64,000 nucleotides of DNA from Microvirga lotononidis (GCF_034627025.1 NZ_CP141049.1:62001-126000); one strand, 5' to 3'; shown: positions 1-9,118, numbered from the stretch's first letter. The notes: a model not told the origin generated them from the letters alone. Program-made: numbers and translations.

Positions 1-322
1 GCTCCATTCGATGTTCAGCAGGCAAGGCCGCTTTCACCTCCGGCAGACGCGGCGGCTCGCCTTCGGGCATGCCATCGGCGAGCGCCAGGTCGAGGAGGTA
101 CTCGTCCCAGGCCCAGCGCCACAGGATCTCACGCTTGCAATTAAGGGTGAGACGGGGATGACGCACCACGTCGTTGGGTGACGCGAACACGGACGCGGGG
201 GTCACTAGGGCGCGATCCAGGTCGGGCAGGGCACGGACTTCGTGGCGACGAGCGTTGGCAGGGAGCCAAGGCAACCCGATGATGGCGCCTGGGGCGGGCG
301 GGACGGAGGGTTCGGTTCTCAT
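1..322 (-). CDS. Small heat-shock-operon protein, partial (C-terminus off the left edge)
   Basis: Open reading frame from an ATG at 322 running off position 1 without a stop (107 codons seen). The product begins MRTEPSVPPAPG and contains a segment like SPNDVVRHPRLTLNCKREIL, followed by WRWAWDEYLLDLALADGMPE. This resembles the small rhizobial proteins in which a 'DVL..P.LS...K..IL..W..DA' module recurs, and it is the same module type as in the gene at 334-600. It lies 11 bp downstream of that gene on the same strand, so the two and hsp20 probably form one heat-shock operon. The molecular function is unknown. The ribosome binding site is weak (GAGCGTGGG), so the start is tentative. Confidence 0.55.
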   Translation of the reverse strand, partial: MRTEPSVPPAPGAIIGLPWLPANARRHEVRALPDLDRALVTPASVFASPNDVVRHPRLTLNCKREILWRWAWDEYLLDLALADGMPEGEPPRLPEVKAALPAEHRME

Positions 323-333
323 CCCACGCTCGG

Positions 334-600
334 TCAACTATGACTGGTGTCCAGCGCCCTGAGGGCAGCAAGGATGTCGTCGATCACGACAACGGCGCCC
401 GACCCGGGGATCTGCCGCCATCCAGGTCGGCCTTCGACCGAACAGGCGTCCGACGCCCATTCGGCCAGCAGGGCCCGCTTCTCGCCTCGCGACAGGAGGG
501 CATGCCCGAGCACCTGCTGCGGATGCGTGAAAGGGTGACTGGATCTGTGACGGGAAAACGTAAGCTCGCTCGCGATGTCATCTCTGAAGGTGTGTTGCAT
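334..600 (-). CDS. Small conserved protein downstream of hsp20
   Basis: An 88-aa protein whose ATG is preceded by an excellent AGGAGG at good spacing, which fixes the start. The core, HPQQVLGHALLSRGEKRALL then AEWASDACSVE, is typical of a small alphaproteobacterial family often encoded next to small heat-shock proteins, with a short helical module and no catalytic motif. It follows hsp20 after 75 bp and precedes the related partial gene at the left edge. Co-expression with hsp20 is inferred from strand and spacing. The biochemical role is not known. Confidence 0.7.
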   Translation of the reverse strand: MQHTFRDDIASELTFSRHRSSHPFTHPQQVLGHALLSRGEKRALLAEWASDACSVEGRPGWRQIPGSGAVVVIDDILAALRALDTSHS

Positions 601-675
601 GGATCCCTCCTGAATTCTGCCAAACGGTCCAGCCTCGGGCAGGAGGCGCCCGAGGCTACTTCGCTGCCGGCTCGC

Positions 676-1164
676 CTACGCGGCCTTGGTCTTCTGCGGT
701 TCGTGCTCGATCTGCTTGGCGTTGTCCTGCGCCATCACAGGCTGATCGTTCGTGGCGATCTCGATCCGGCGCGGCTTCAAGGCTTCGGGCACCTCGCGCA
801 CCAGATCGACCGTGAGCAGCCCGTTCTCCAGGCTCGCACCCTTCACCTTCACGTGGTCGGCGAGGTTGAACGTCTGCTTGAAGGCTCGGGTGGCGATGCC
901 GCGGTGCAGGTACTGCTTGTCCTCCTCGGCAGCCTTGTGTCCGGTCACCAGCAGGGCGGAGCCGTGCTGGGTAAGCTCGATCTCGTCCGGGGAGAACCCG
1001 GCCACCGCCATGGTGATCCGGTACTGGTCGTCGCCCACTTTCTCGATGTTGTAAGGCGGCCAGTTGGTCATGGGCTCGACGCGCGCGGACTGATCGAGCA
1101 TGTCGAACAGGCGGTCGAACCCGACCGTGGAGCGGTACAGGGGGGAAATGTCGAAGGTTCTCAT
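676..1164 (-). CDS. hsp20: Small heat shock protein, Hsp20/IbpA family
   Basis: A 162-aa alpha-crystallin-domain chaperone. The N-terminus MRTFDISPLYRSTVGFDRLF is the classic class A rhizobial Hsp20 start, and the alpha-crystallin fold spans about residues 35-130 (YNIEKVGDDQYRITMAVAGF, then ENGLLTVDLVREVPE). Such proteins bind unfolding proteins without ATP. I chose the ATG at 1164 rather than 1170 because AGAGG lies 8 nt upstream of it and only 2 nt from the earlier ATG. A sigma-32-like promoter and a ROSE-like thermometer leader lie upstream. The C-terminal tail is longer than usual and rich in Gln and Lys. Confidence 0.95.
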   Translation of the reverse strand: MRTFDISPLYRSTVGFDRLFDMLDQSARVEPMTNWPPYNIEKVGDDQYRITMAVAGFSPDEIELTQHGSALLVTGHKAAEEDKQYLHRGIATRAFKQTFNLADHVKVKGASLENGLLTVDLVREVPEALKPRRIEIATNDQPVMAQDNAKQIEHEPQKTKAA

Positions 1165-1250
1165 AGCCATATCCTCTTTGAGCAACATGGATCCGAGAGC
1201 GCCGGACACCGCCGGCGCCCGTGTGCCAAGCTCGTCTGAGCCTTGGCAGC
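1165..1250 (-). ncRNA. Probable ROSE-type RNA thermometer in the hsp20 leader
   Basis: The roughly 85-nt leader of hsp20 is GC-rich with several possible stems. It ends with GTTGCTCAAAGAGGATATG just before the start codon. The TTGCT (UUGCU) block facing the AGAGGA Shine-Dalgarno stretch is the hallmark of ROSE elements, which mask the ribosome binding site at low temperature in rhizobial hsp20 genes. Assignment rests on this 3' motif and on genomic context; I did not compute a fold. Confidence 0.6.
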
Positions 1251-1255
1251 CTTCG

Positions 1256-1284
1256 AGTTAGGAACAGGATTTTACGTCGTCAAG
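1256..1284 (-). promoter_or_regulatory. Sigma-32 (RpoH)-like promoter of hsp20
   Basis: On the minus strand CTTG (1284-1281) is separated by 18 nt from CCTAACT (1262-1256), close to the alphaproteobacterial RpoH pattern CTTG-N17/18-CCTATNT. It lies about 90 bp upstream of the hsp20 start, which leaves room for the thermometer leader. Start-site position is inferred. Nothing else is seen in 1285-1478, the remainder of the gap before the sensor kinase gene. Confidence 0.5.
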
Positions 1285-1478
1285 ACCGCCAACTCTGCCA
1301 AAACAACGCGGTCAGCCGTCTTAAATCGTGGGATCACTCAGACTTGTAACGCGGCTCGATCGGGATCCTGCTGGGGCTGGAGCGCTGGGTCTCGCGTTCT
1401 TGGCTTTTGATGCGAGGAGGAAGATCCGAGTCCGGGCCGTGTCGGTTCATCCGGCAAAGAACGGCTTCTCTCATCGGT

Positions 1479-4028
1479 TCAACCCTCGCCATAAACTTCG
1501 CCCCTCGGGAAGCCGGAAGGCAAGGGCGCATCGATGATGCAGACGACCCCTGTGGGCCGGAACTCGTGCTGCACATGTCCCTGGAGTTCGCGGGCCAGCC
1601 CGTGGAGCAGAAGCCGCGATCCGAACCCGGCACGGGCCGGCGGCGTAACCGGTGGTCCGCCGATCTCCTCCCAATGGACGCGAAGACGATGAATTCCATC
1701 GCGGCCGGCTACCGCCCATTCCAATCGGACATGTCCGGTTGGGCTCGAAAGGGCGCCGTACTTTGAGGCGTTGGTGCAAAGCTCGTGCAGGGCCATCGCA
1801 AGTCCGAGAGCCATGAATGGAGGCACGCGAACGGCCGGACCACTGGTATGCACCCGTTCGGGATTCGCGCAATGGGGTGCCACGATTCTCGTCACGAGCT
1901 CATCCAGCCGGGCGCTCTCCCACCGCTCTTCGGTCAGGACGTTGTGGGCCGCCGAGAGCGTCAGCAGCCGCGCCTCAAACTGCCTGTACCCTGCGTTCGC
2001 GCGCTCGGACCGGAAGCTTTGATGCGCCAACGACTGCACAACGGCCAGAGTGTTCTTCACCCGGTGGTTCAGCTCATGGATGAGAAGCTGCTGTTGTTCG
2101 TCGGCTTTCCTGCGCTCGGTGACATCGCGAGCAATCTTCGACGCGCCGATCACGCGACCTGAGGCATCCTTGATCGGCGAGACCGCCAGCGAGATATCGA
2201 CAAAGCTGCCATCCTTGCGGCGGCGGACTGTTTCGTAGGGCTCAACCCTTCTGCCCTCACGGATATGACCGAGGATGATCTCTTCCTCGACCAGGCGATC
2301 TGGCGGGAGCAGCATCGTGATCGATCGCCCTATGGCTTCATCCGCCTTGTATCCGAAAAGCTGCTGTGCGCCGTCGTTCCAGGTCTGGATGACGCCCGAG
2401 AGATCCTTGCTGACGATGGCGTCCTGCGAGGTGTTGACGATGGCGGCAAGCCGTTGGGCCAGTTCGTGACTACGCTTGCTCTCGGTAACGTCCACGAGCA
2501 CATTGATGGCCCCGGTCAGGGCTCCGGAGGAGTCGAAAAGCGGTGTGGGATAGGGGATGAACGGGATGCGGGTTCCGTCTGGCCGCTCGGCCACAGCCTC
2601 CGCGCCTCGCACCGGCCGTCCCTCCCTGAGTGCGACCGCCATCGGACATTCGTCATGGGGCAGGGGCGTGCCGTCGGGCCAGAACAGCCGCCAGGTGACG
2701 CACCACTTGTCGCCGATCGCGGGGCGGCGGCCGGCAAAATCGACCGCTGCCGGATTGAAGTATGTAATCTGTCCTGCGGCGTCGGTGCTGTAGACTGCAA
2801 CGGGAAGCGCGTCGAGAATTTCCCTGGTGCGGCGTTCGCTCTCTTCGAGCATCGTCTGAGCGCGGCGGCGCTCGGTCACATCCTGAACCACCCGCATGCC
2901 GTAGCGAAAGCGGCCATCCTCATCCCGAATGGCCGAACTCACGATCTCAACGATGACGACGGCCCCATCACGTCGGATGAAGCGCTTCTGAACGCTGTAG
3001 CGCTCGATCTCGCCCTGAACCAGGCGTGCATGAAGCTCGGCGTCCTCCCGCTTGTCGTCGGGATGAGTGATATCGAGGAAGGTTCGCGCCAGAAGCTCAT
3101 CCTGCGCAAAGCCGGTGATTTGGACGAGGGCGTCGTTCACCCTGACGTATTGCCCCTGTTCGTCGACCTCTGCGAGCCCCACCGGGATGGACTGGTAGGT
3201 AACGCTGAGGCGCTCGCGCCCCTCCCGCAGGGCCCTCTTGGCCAGATGCTGCTCGGTCACGTCCACGGTAAAGCAGCGGGTATGGCTGAGCTGTCCATCC
3301 TCGAAGCGGCCGCTCGAAGTGATCTGGACATGCTTGATCGAGCCATCCTTGGCCCGCAGCCGGGCCCTGTAATTCTTGATGGTCTCGCCGCGTGCGAGCC
3401 GGTTCAGGATGTCCTGGATCGTATCCTGATCGACGTGGAACTCGGCAATGGGGCGGCCGATATACTCCTCGGCCGTGTAGCCGAGCAGGGCCAACTCGGC
3501 TTTGTTGGCCCGGATGATCCGACCATTGGAACCGACGACATGCAGGCCGAAGGCTCCGTTCTCGAAGAAATCGATGAGCTGATCGAATCCTTGGCTGAGT
3601 TCGAGTTCGGCTTTCCGTCGCGCGGTGATATTCTGAAGGCAGGCGATCGCCCCCACCACCGCGCCCGCGTCGGTACGGATCGGATCACAACTGACCGAGA
3701 TCCAGAGACGGGTTCCGTCGGACCGTTCGACCGTCAGGTCACGATCTTTGACGGCGACTCCCGTCCGGAGAACCTCGGCAACAGGCGTCTCCGAGGGAGC
3801 CATGAGGCGGCCATCCGGCCAGAACCGGCGCTCCCAGCCGCAGAAATGGACCTGGTTCCCACTGCCAGATGGTGATTGGCCCCAAAGTTCGGCGGCTTTA
3901 CCGTTGTACCGGAGAATGCGTCCGTCCACAGCGCATAGGTATGCAGGGGCCGGGAAGAGTTCGAGCCCTCTGTCGCTCAAGGTGAATATTGGGTCGACGG
4001 TCTCTGCCCCCTGTACCACACGTAACAT
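1479..4028 (-). CDS. Multi-PAS sensor histidine kinase, HWE family
   Basis: An 849-aa cytoplasmic sensor kinase from the ATG at 4028 (further upstream in-frame starts exist but add no domain). Five PAS modules fill about residues 20-645, each ending in a DVTE-like turn (QNITARRKAE, FTVDVTEQHLA, VVQDVTERRRA, VLVDVTESKRS, IARDVTERRKA). The kinase core starts near residue 649 with HELNHRVKNTLAVVQSLAHQ, where the first His is the phosphoacceptor. It continues to an N box (ALHELCTNASKYGAL) and the HWEEIGGPPV block that names the HWE family. No transmembrane segment is apparent. HWE kinases in this group often serve light, redox or general stress responses. The ligand and partner are unknown, and no response regulator gene is adjacent. 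Confidence 0.9.
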   Translation of the reverse strand: MLRVVQGAETVDPIFTLSDRGLELFPAPAYLCAVDGRILRYNGKAAELWGQSPSGSGNQVHFCGWERRFWPDGRLMAPSETPVAEVLRTGVAVKDRDLTVERSDGTRLWISVSCDPIRTDAGAVVGAIACLQNITARRKAELELSQGFDQLIDFFENGAFGLHVVGSNGRIIRANKAELALLGYTAEEYIGRPIAEFHVDQDTIQDILNRLARGETIKNYRARLRAKDGSIKHVQITSSGRFEDGQLSHTRCFTVDVTEQHLAKRALREGRERLSVTYQSIPVGLAEVDEQGQYVRVNDALVQITGFAQDELLARTFLDITHPDDKREDAELHARLVQGEIERYSVQKRFIRRDGAVVIVEIVSSAIRDEDGRFRYGMRVVQDVTERRRAQTMLEESERRTREILDALPVAVYSTDAAGQITYFNPAAVDFAGRRPAIGDKWCVTWRLFWPDGTPLPHDECPMAVALREGRPVRGAEAVAERPDGTRIPFIPYPTPLFDSSGALTGAINVLVDVTESKRSHELAQRLAAIVNTSQDAIVSKDLSGVIQTWNDGAQQLFGYKADEAIGRSITMLLPPDRLVEEEIILGHIREGRRVEPYETVRRRKDGSFVDISLAVSPIKDASGRVIGASKIARDVTERRKADEQQQLLIHELNHRVKNTLAVVQSLAHQSFRSERANAGYRQFEARLLTLSAAHNVLTEERWESARLDELVTRIVAPHCANPERVHTSGPAVRVPPFMALGLAMALHELCTNASKYGALSSPTGHVRLEWAVAGRDGIHRLRVHWEEIGGPPVTPPARAGFGSRLLLHGLARELQGHVQHEFRPTGVVCIIDAPLPSGFPRGEVYGEG

Positions 4029-4245
4029 TACATCCCCGCTAGATCCAACAGGGAGTAACACTTTGTTGCTAAGTTTGGTTCCATCCTGTCCAGCGGCGAC
4101 CCTGCACTGAGCTTCGCGGAACATGCCGGAGATGCCGGCTCGATCGACGGCCCCATCACCGGTGAACCGCCCGCCCAGGCAAGCGCTCGATCCGCAAGCC
4201 GAACAGACCTCCGCACGATCCTGCTTTGATTGGCAGGGCATTCAT

Positions 4246-5172
4246 TCATACAACGAGGCGCGAGAAGGTCCCAGTCTCGAATAAGGACGGCGGTGGCTGC
4301 TTTGAACGCCGGCCTTCGGCCAGAAGCCAAATCGCAAATCGATCCGCGATCGGATGTTTGGCAAGGGAGGGACGCAGAAAGGTGAATCGACTGGCAAGGG
4401 CTCTGAAGCCCCACGGCGCGATCAGACGGCCGCTTTCAATGTCGGCCTGTGCGAAGGCCCAAGCCGTCACGGCAACGCCGAGGCCACCGGCCACCGCTTC
4501 CAGCAGGTAGGAATTGTGCTCGAAGGAACGCTCAGCCGATGGCGGGAGCGCGAGGCCGACATCTGCGGCCCATTGGTCCCATCCCCCGGGGAACGTCTCG
4601 CTATGCAGCCGCGGCAGGCGAAGAACTTGCATCGGCGTGCCTCCTGCCGTTTCAAAAAGGGCGGGAGACAGCACGGGGCCAAAGGCATGGTCGAGAAAGG
4701 CCGTTGCTTTGAGCCCAGATGGAGCGGCGCCTTTATGGAGCCGGATCGCGGCCTGGACGCCGCTATCGCCAAACTCCACCGGTCCATCGTCTTCCACAAT
4801 CCGGACCTGAATCTCCGGGTTTGATGCAACAAAATTCGCAAGGCGCGGAATAAGCCACTTCATTGCGAATGTGCCTGGTGACGAGATGATAAGGTCCTCG
4901 CTCGCGTCAGTTCCAGGCAGTGCCGCAGAAATCTGGTCGAAGGCCGCTGAAAGGCTGGCGGCGAGTTCACGTCCCGTCGGCGTGAAGGTGAGGTTGTGCC
5001 GCGGCCCTGTCAGCAGTTTCGCGCCCAACTGTTGTTCGAGTGCTTTGATCTGACGACTCACAGCGCCATGCGTGACGCAGAGTTCTTCTGCCGCGCGCAC
5101 CATCGAACCGGCCCGGACAAAGGCCTCGAAAGCCTGCAGAGCCCTCAGAGAGGGAAGGCGACGTCTGACCAT
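4246..5172 (-). CDS. LysR-family transcriptional regulator (GcvA-like)
   Basis: A 308-aa LysR-type regulator. The N-terminal winged helix (LPSLRALQAFEAFVRAGSMV then RAAEELCVTHGAVSRQIKAL) is typical of the GcvA/AmpR branch. A periplasmic-binding-like effector domain follows from about residue 90 (DLIISSPGTFAMKWLIPRL). It is divergent from pyrF, with 106 bp between the start codons, so it may act on that intergenic region. The target and the effector cannot be read from sequence. Confidence 0.9.
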   Translation of the reverse strand: MVRRRLPSLRALQAFEAFVRAGSMVRAAEELCVTHGAVSRQIKALEQQLGAKLLTGPRHNLTFTPTGRELAASLSAAFDQISAALPGTDASEDLIISSPGTFAMKWLIPRLANFVASNPEIQVRIVEDDGPVEFGDSGVQAAIRLHKGAAPSGLKATAFLDHAFGPVLSPALFETAGGTPMQVLRLPRLHSETFPGGWDQWAADVGLALPPSAERSFEHNSYLLEAVAGGLGVAVTAWAFAQADIESGRLIAPWGFRALASRFTFLRPSLAKHPIADRFAIWLLAEGRRSKQPPPSLFETGTFSRLVV

Positions 5173-5278
5173 GTGACCTCAGCTCACAGCATGGGGCGGC
5201 TTAATCGATTGCCGAGTGAACGGCAAGGACAATAGAAGGCCTGATCATCTACACCGTCGCATCAGGGGAACTCAGTTC

Positions 5279-6142
5279 ATGGCCAGCTTTGTTGAACGCT
5301 TTACTGATCTTGCAGGTCGTCGATCGCCGCTTTGCTTGGGCCTCGATCCGTCGGAGGAATTGCTCGGACAATGGGGCCTCGAGAATGATGCCGAGGGCCT
5401 GCGCAGGTTCTGTGGGACGGTGCTGGAGGCGGCGGGCGACCTCGTTGCAGTCGTCAAACCGCAGATGGGCTTCTTCGAACGCCTTGGTCCCAAAGGCTTG
5501 AACGAACTCGCTGTCGCGACCGCGCAGATCCGAAGTCAGGGTTCGCTCTGCCTGATCGATGCCAAGCGGGGCGACGTCGCCGGAACGATGGAAGGTTATG
5601 CGGTCGCCATGCTCGGTGCCGGGAGCGGTTTCGGTGGTGACGCGGTGACGGTCAGCGCCTATCTCGGGTTCGGAGCGTTGCAACCGATGTTCAGTCGCGC
5701 GATCACCTTGGGGGCGGGCGTGTTCGTGGTGGTGCAGTCCTCGAACCCGGACGGGCGGCTGCTCCAGGATGCCCGTCATCCGGACGGCCGCACAGTGGCG
5801 GAAGCCTTGGCCGACGACATCACGGCCTTCAACGCTTCCCAAGGGGCCGGTATCGGTGTGCTGGGCGCCGTGGTTGGTGCAACGATTGATCCGGCGGCGA
5901 CGGCCATCATCGATCGTCTGCCGCAGGCTCTGATCCTTGCACCCGGCGTCGGAGCGCAAGGGGCTAACATGGCTGAGGTGGGCACTAAGTTTCGCAGCGC
6001 ACAGGGACGCGTCCTCCCCTCGGTATCTCGCGCAATCCTTCGCCATGGCCCAAGCCTTGTCGGGCTGCGCGATGCGATCGAGCGCTATCGTGAGGCGGCC
6101 TGGTCAGCGTGCGATGCCGAGCCTTCCCTGGCGGTGTCGTGA
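5279..6142 (+). CDS. pyrF: Orotidine 5'-phosphate decarboxylase (type 2)
   Basis: A 287-aa enzyme that converts OMP to UMP, the last step of de novo pyrimidine synthesis. The catalytic DxKxxD is seen as DAKRGD at residues 94-99, supported by LCLGLDPS (19-26) and VVKPQMGFFE (58-67). Length and motif order fit the type 2 (actinobacterial/mycobacterial-like) PyrF group. I start at the ATG at 5279, preceded by AGGGGA, rather than at an upstream in-frame ATG at 5216 that would add 21 unconserved residues. It stands alone, without other pyr genes. Confidence 0.92.
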   Translation: MASFVERFTDLAGRRSPLCLGLDPSEELLGQWGLENDAEGLRRFCGTVLEAAGDLVAVVKPQMGFFERLGPKGLNELAVATAQIRSQGSLCLIDAKRGDVAGTMEGYAVAMLGAGSGFGGDAVTVSAYLGFGALQPMFSRAITLGAGVFVVVQSSNPDGRLLQDARHPDGRTVAEALADDITAFNASQGAGIGVLGAVVGATIDPAATAIIDRLPQALILAPGVGAQGANMAEVGTKFRSAQGRVLPSVSRAILRHGPSLVGLRDAIERYREAAWSACDAEPSLAVS

Positions 6143-6271
6143 GGGCATGCGCGCATAGTAGTTATTCGTGGATGAACATGAAGGCCGTCCGGCTGTTCGC
6201 GCCAGCAAGAACGGCTCTCACCCCATCGCACATAGTGGGTGTTTCGCTTTTACGTCAGGAGAGCTGAGGCA

Positions 6272-7630
6272 ATGCCAATAGACGAAATCCCGGCTCTCTT
6301 GCCGCGCGCTCGAGGTCATCAGTTTGTCCTCTACGGCGACTCCTGCTCCGGCGTGCCCGGTGCCCTGTATGAAAGGACGTTCGCCTCCGTCAACGCAGTG
6401 ATCCGGCGGCTGCGGCCACAGCCGGAATTCATCCTGTTCCCGGGCGACGAGATCATTGGCCTCACAGCCGATGCCGACGCGCTGCGGGCGCAATGGCGGT
6501 ATTGGCTTGATCGCGAGATGAGCTGGCTCGACCGCGCGACCATCCCACTCTGGCACACCACGGGGAATCACACGACTTACGACACGATGAGCGAGAACGT
6601 GTTCCGGGAAGTGCTCGACCTGCCCCGGAACGGGCCGCCCGGGCAGGAGGGTCTGTCGTACTGGGTGCGCCGCGGTGACCTCCTGCTGGTCTTCGTTCAT
6701 ACACTCTGGACTGGCCTGGGCGGGGAGGGCCACGTCGAGACCGAGTGGCTGGAGGGCGTGCTGCGCCAGCATGCGGAGGCCCGGCACAAGCTGGTTCTGG
6801 GGCATCATCCGGTCTACCCCGTCAACGGGTTCTCAGGCCCTTATCAGCGCGAGATCGGTCCCGAGCATGCCGGCCGCTTCTGGGACATCCTGGTGGAGGC
6901 GGACGTGCTCGCCTACCTGTGCAGTCATATCCTGGCCTTCGACGTGCAGGTGCATCGGGGCGTGCTCCAGATCTGCACGGCAGGAGCGGGAACGGCGCAC
7001 CGCATGCCCGAAGGCGTCGAGTATCTCCACTGCGTCCAGGCGGCTCTCGACGAACATGGACTGCGCTATCAAGTCCTCGATACGGACGGGACCGCGCGGG
7101 AACGATTGACATGGCCGATGGCACCGTTCACCGCCGAACGGTGGCGGGACCTTGCCAGAGGAGAGGGCCTTGCACCCATCACCGGACGACTGCAATCGGG
7201 CCGCAAGATCGAGTTGCGCTTGCGAGGCCGCACGGCAGCCGAGACGATCCGCTCGGCGCAGACGCTGCTATCCGCCTTCTCGCCGGGAAGCATCGCCCCG
7301 ATCTGGATCGGGTTGCAGGGACCGCGGCACACCCTGACCCTGATCATGGGGCGCGAGCCGGGCCGGAGCCCGCATTACTTGATCGGTCCCAGCTTTCCAG
7401 CCGGCGAAAACTTCGACCTGCATCTCGCGATCAACCCCGACATCGGGCCGGGCGGTGTCCTGTACCGGCCTTGGGGCGAGGAGCGATGGACCTCGCTTGC
7501 GGCCGCCTCCGCGACAGGGCTGGAGACGCTGCAGTGGCCGGGCCGCTGGAGCGTCGGGCACGGTCAACATGGCGGCGAGGACCGACCTTTCGCCGGACCG
7601 GAGCTGACGGTTTCGTTCGCTATCGGCTAA
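6272..7630 (+). CDS. Calcineurin-like metallophosphoesterase
   Basis: A 452-aa protein. Metal-binding motifs of the calcineurin-like fold appear in order: YGDSC near residue 23, FPGDE near 61, TTGNHT near 99 (the GNH[E/D] signature), and LGHHP near 182. The C-terminal half (about 290-452) carries no recognised domain. No signal peptide is evident. It is 39 bp upstream of the phosphatase-like gene at 7670 on the same strand, so the two may be co-transcribed. The substrate is unknown. I start at the ATG at 6272. Confidence 0.75.
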   Translation: MPIDEIPALLPRARGHQFVLYGDSCSGVPGALYERTFASVNAVIRRLRPQPEFILFPGDEIIGLTADADALRAQWRYWLDREMSWLDRATIPLWHTTGNHTTYDTMSENVFREVLDLPRNGPPGQEGLSYWVRRGDLLLVFVHTLWTGLGGEGHVETEWLEGVLRQHAEARHKLVLGHHPVYPVNGFSGPYQREIGPEHAGRFWDILVEADVLAYLCSHILAFDVQVHRGVLQICTAGAGTAHRMPEGVEYLHCVQAALDEHGLRYQVLDTDGTARERLTWPMAPFTAERWRDLARGEGLAPITGRLQSGRKIELRLRGRTAAETIRSAQTLLSAFSPGSIAPIWIGLQGPRHTLTLIMGREPGRSPHYLIGPSFPAGENFDLHLAINPDIGPGGVLYRPWGEERWTSLAAASATGLETLQWPGRWSVGHGQHGGEDRPFAGPELTVSFAIG

Positions 7631-7669
7631 AGGTTCGGCGAGTTGGTGACAGCACCCAGGGAGACTTCA

Positions 7670-8485
7670 ATGCGCTCAGACGTGATGGACGAGGTGGCGA
7701 CGATCCTGCGCCAAGCCGCTGCCGAGGCCATCCTGCCGCGCTACCGGAAACTGCTGGCAGGCGACGTCGAGGAGAAGACGCCCGGCGAGGTCGTGACCGT
7801 CGCTGACCGGGAGGCCGAGCAGATCATCAGCCCCAAACTCGCAGCGCTCCTTCCCGGCTCACGCGTCGTCGGAGAGGAGGCTGTCGCCTCGAATCCGTCT
7901 CTCATGGACGGGCTGGATGAGGGGCACGTCTGGCTCGTCGATCCGCTCGACGGGACCCCCAACTTCGTCGCCGGCTCAGCTGCCTTCTCCGTCATGGTCG
8001 CGCTTCTGCAGGATGGGCGGACGATGGCTTCGTGGCTCCTCGATCCGATGAGCGGCCAGCTGTCGGTGGCCTCTCGCGGCGATGGAGCCTTCATCGATGG
8101 TGTCCGGGTTCACACATCGACGGCATCTTTGACCGTCTCTGAATGCCGCGGCTCCGTGCTCACGCGGTTCCTGCCGGAGGAGATCAAGGAGCAGGTGGCG
8201 GTGGGATCGCCCGGGCTCGCTGAGGTGCTGCCAGGAGCCAAATGCGCCGGCGTCGACTATCCCTCGATCATCCGGGGCTCTCAGAACTTCCTGATGTTCT
8301 GGCGTCTCCTGCCCTGGGACCATGCCCGTGGAGCGTTCCTCGTCGAGGAAGCCGGAGGGCATGTCGCCCGCCTTGATGGATCGGAGTACTGGCCGTCGGA
8401 TCAGCGGCCCGGCCTGCTCATCGGCCAGAACCGCGAGGTATGGGATGTCGTCAGGAGCACCCTCCTAAATGGACAAGGCGAGTGA
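7670..8485 (+). CDS. Inositol monophosphatase family protein
   Basis: A 271-aa Mg-dependent phosphatase of the IMPase/CysQ/HisN superfamily. The metal ligands are visible in VVGEEAVA and in WLVDPLDGTPNF (the DPxDGT signature), with WDHARGAFLVEEAGG near the C-terminus. The start at 7670 has AGGGAG 6 nt upstream. The substrate could be inositol phosphate, histidinol phosphate or another sugar phosphate; the sequence does not decide. Its stop overlaps the GTG start of the next gene (GTGA), indicating translational coupling. Confidence 0.85.
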   Translation: MRSDVMDEVATILRQAAAEAILPRYRKLLAGDVEEKTPGEVVTVADREAEQIISPKLAALLPGSRVVGEEAVASNPSLMDGLDEGHVWLVDPLDGTPNFVAGSAAFSVMVALLQDGRTMASWLLDPMSGQLSVASRGDGAFIDGVRVHTSTASLTVSECRGSVLTRFLPEEIKEQVAVGSPGLAEVLPGAKCAGVDYPSIIRGSQNFLMFWRLLPWDHARGAFLVEEAGGHVARLDGSEYWPSDQRPGLLIGQNREVWDVVRSTLLNGQGE

Positions 8486-9081
8486 GCGGGTCCTTCCATC
8501 CAGCGAGGAGCCTGCCGGACCTCGGCCTACCGACCGACCGCATGCCGGAGGCTGAGGTGGCCCTGCGCCTGGCCGAGTTCATCCTGTCGCTGCCGGGCTC
8601 GGGAGCTATGGCCAGCGTCGCGATCGACGGTGCCAGCATCAAGGTCGGGGACGCCGTCATCTTCGACATCGGGCGCTTCATGGCCGGCACCGGATGGGAG
8701 CCAATCAAGGAGCCGCAGGTCTGCCGGAACGCCTGGACAGGCGCGTATCGGCGCGGCGACAAGACCATCCGCGTCCACTCGCGGCCGGGCGAGGGTGACG
8801 TCGTCACCACGGTCGACGGCTGCCGCATCGTCGCCGAATGCAAGAAGGGCCCACTCATCCGAAAGCCCGGCAGCCCGGAGTATCCGCTCCTAACGGCAGC
8901 CCTCGGCCAAGCGCTTCTGTTCGAAGTCTCCGCCGACGACGTCGTGGTCGCGGCCGTGCCGGACACGCCTGTATTCCGCCGGCTGGCAGAGGTCTGGAGG
9001 ATCCGTCCGCTCGTCAGACGGGTCGGTATCCGGATCGCCCTCGTAGCGCGTGACGGGGTGGTCTCGGGGCTCGATCTTTAG
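8482..9081 (+). CDS. Uncharacterised protein with PD-(D/E)XK-like motif
   Basis: A 199-aa protein from the GTG at 8482, which overlaps the stop of the phosphatase gene. The segment VDGCRIVAECKKG places D102 seven residues before E109-x-K111, followed by TAALGQALLF. A strand carrying D, then ExK, then a helix with an A.GQ motif is what restriction-endonuclease-like folds look like, so a nuclease-type core is possible. Active-site assignment is an inference from this short pattern. Alternative starts at 8440 and 8542 lack a better ribosome site. Confidence 0.6.
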   Translation: MSGSFHPARSLPDLGLPTDRMPEAEVALRLAEFILSLPGSGAMASVAIDGASIKVGDAVIFDIGRFMAGTGWEPIKEPQVCRNAWTGAYRRGDKTIRVHSRPGEGDVVTTVDGCRIVAECKKGPLIRKPGSPEYPLLTAALGQALLFEVSADDVVVAAVPDTPVFRRLAEVWRIRPLVRRVGIRIALVARDGVVSGLDL

Positions 9082-9118
9082 CCGGCACGGGAAGCCTCAT
9101 GGCTGGTTCAGTCCTCAA

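Noticed and set aside
340..1239. 299-codon plus-strand open frame across hsp20
   Set aside because: It is antisense to hsp20 and the small protein before it, both of which have family matches and ribosome sites. Long antisense frames are expected in GC-rich DNA.
2265..3875. 536-codon plus-strand frame opposite the sensor kinase
   Set aside because: The minus strand encodes continuous PAS and kinase domains; the antisense frame has no recognisable motif.
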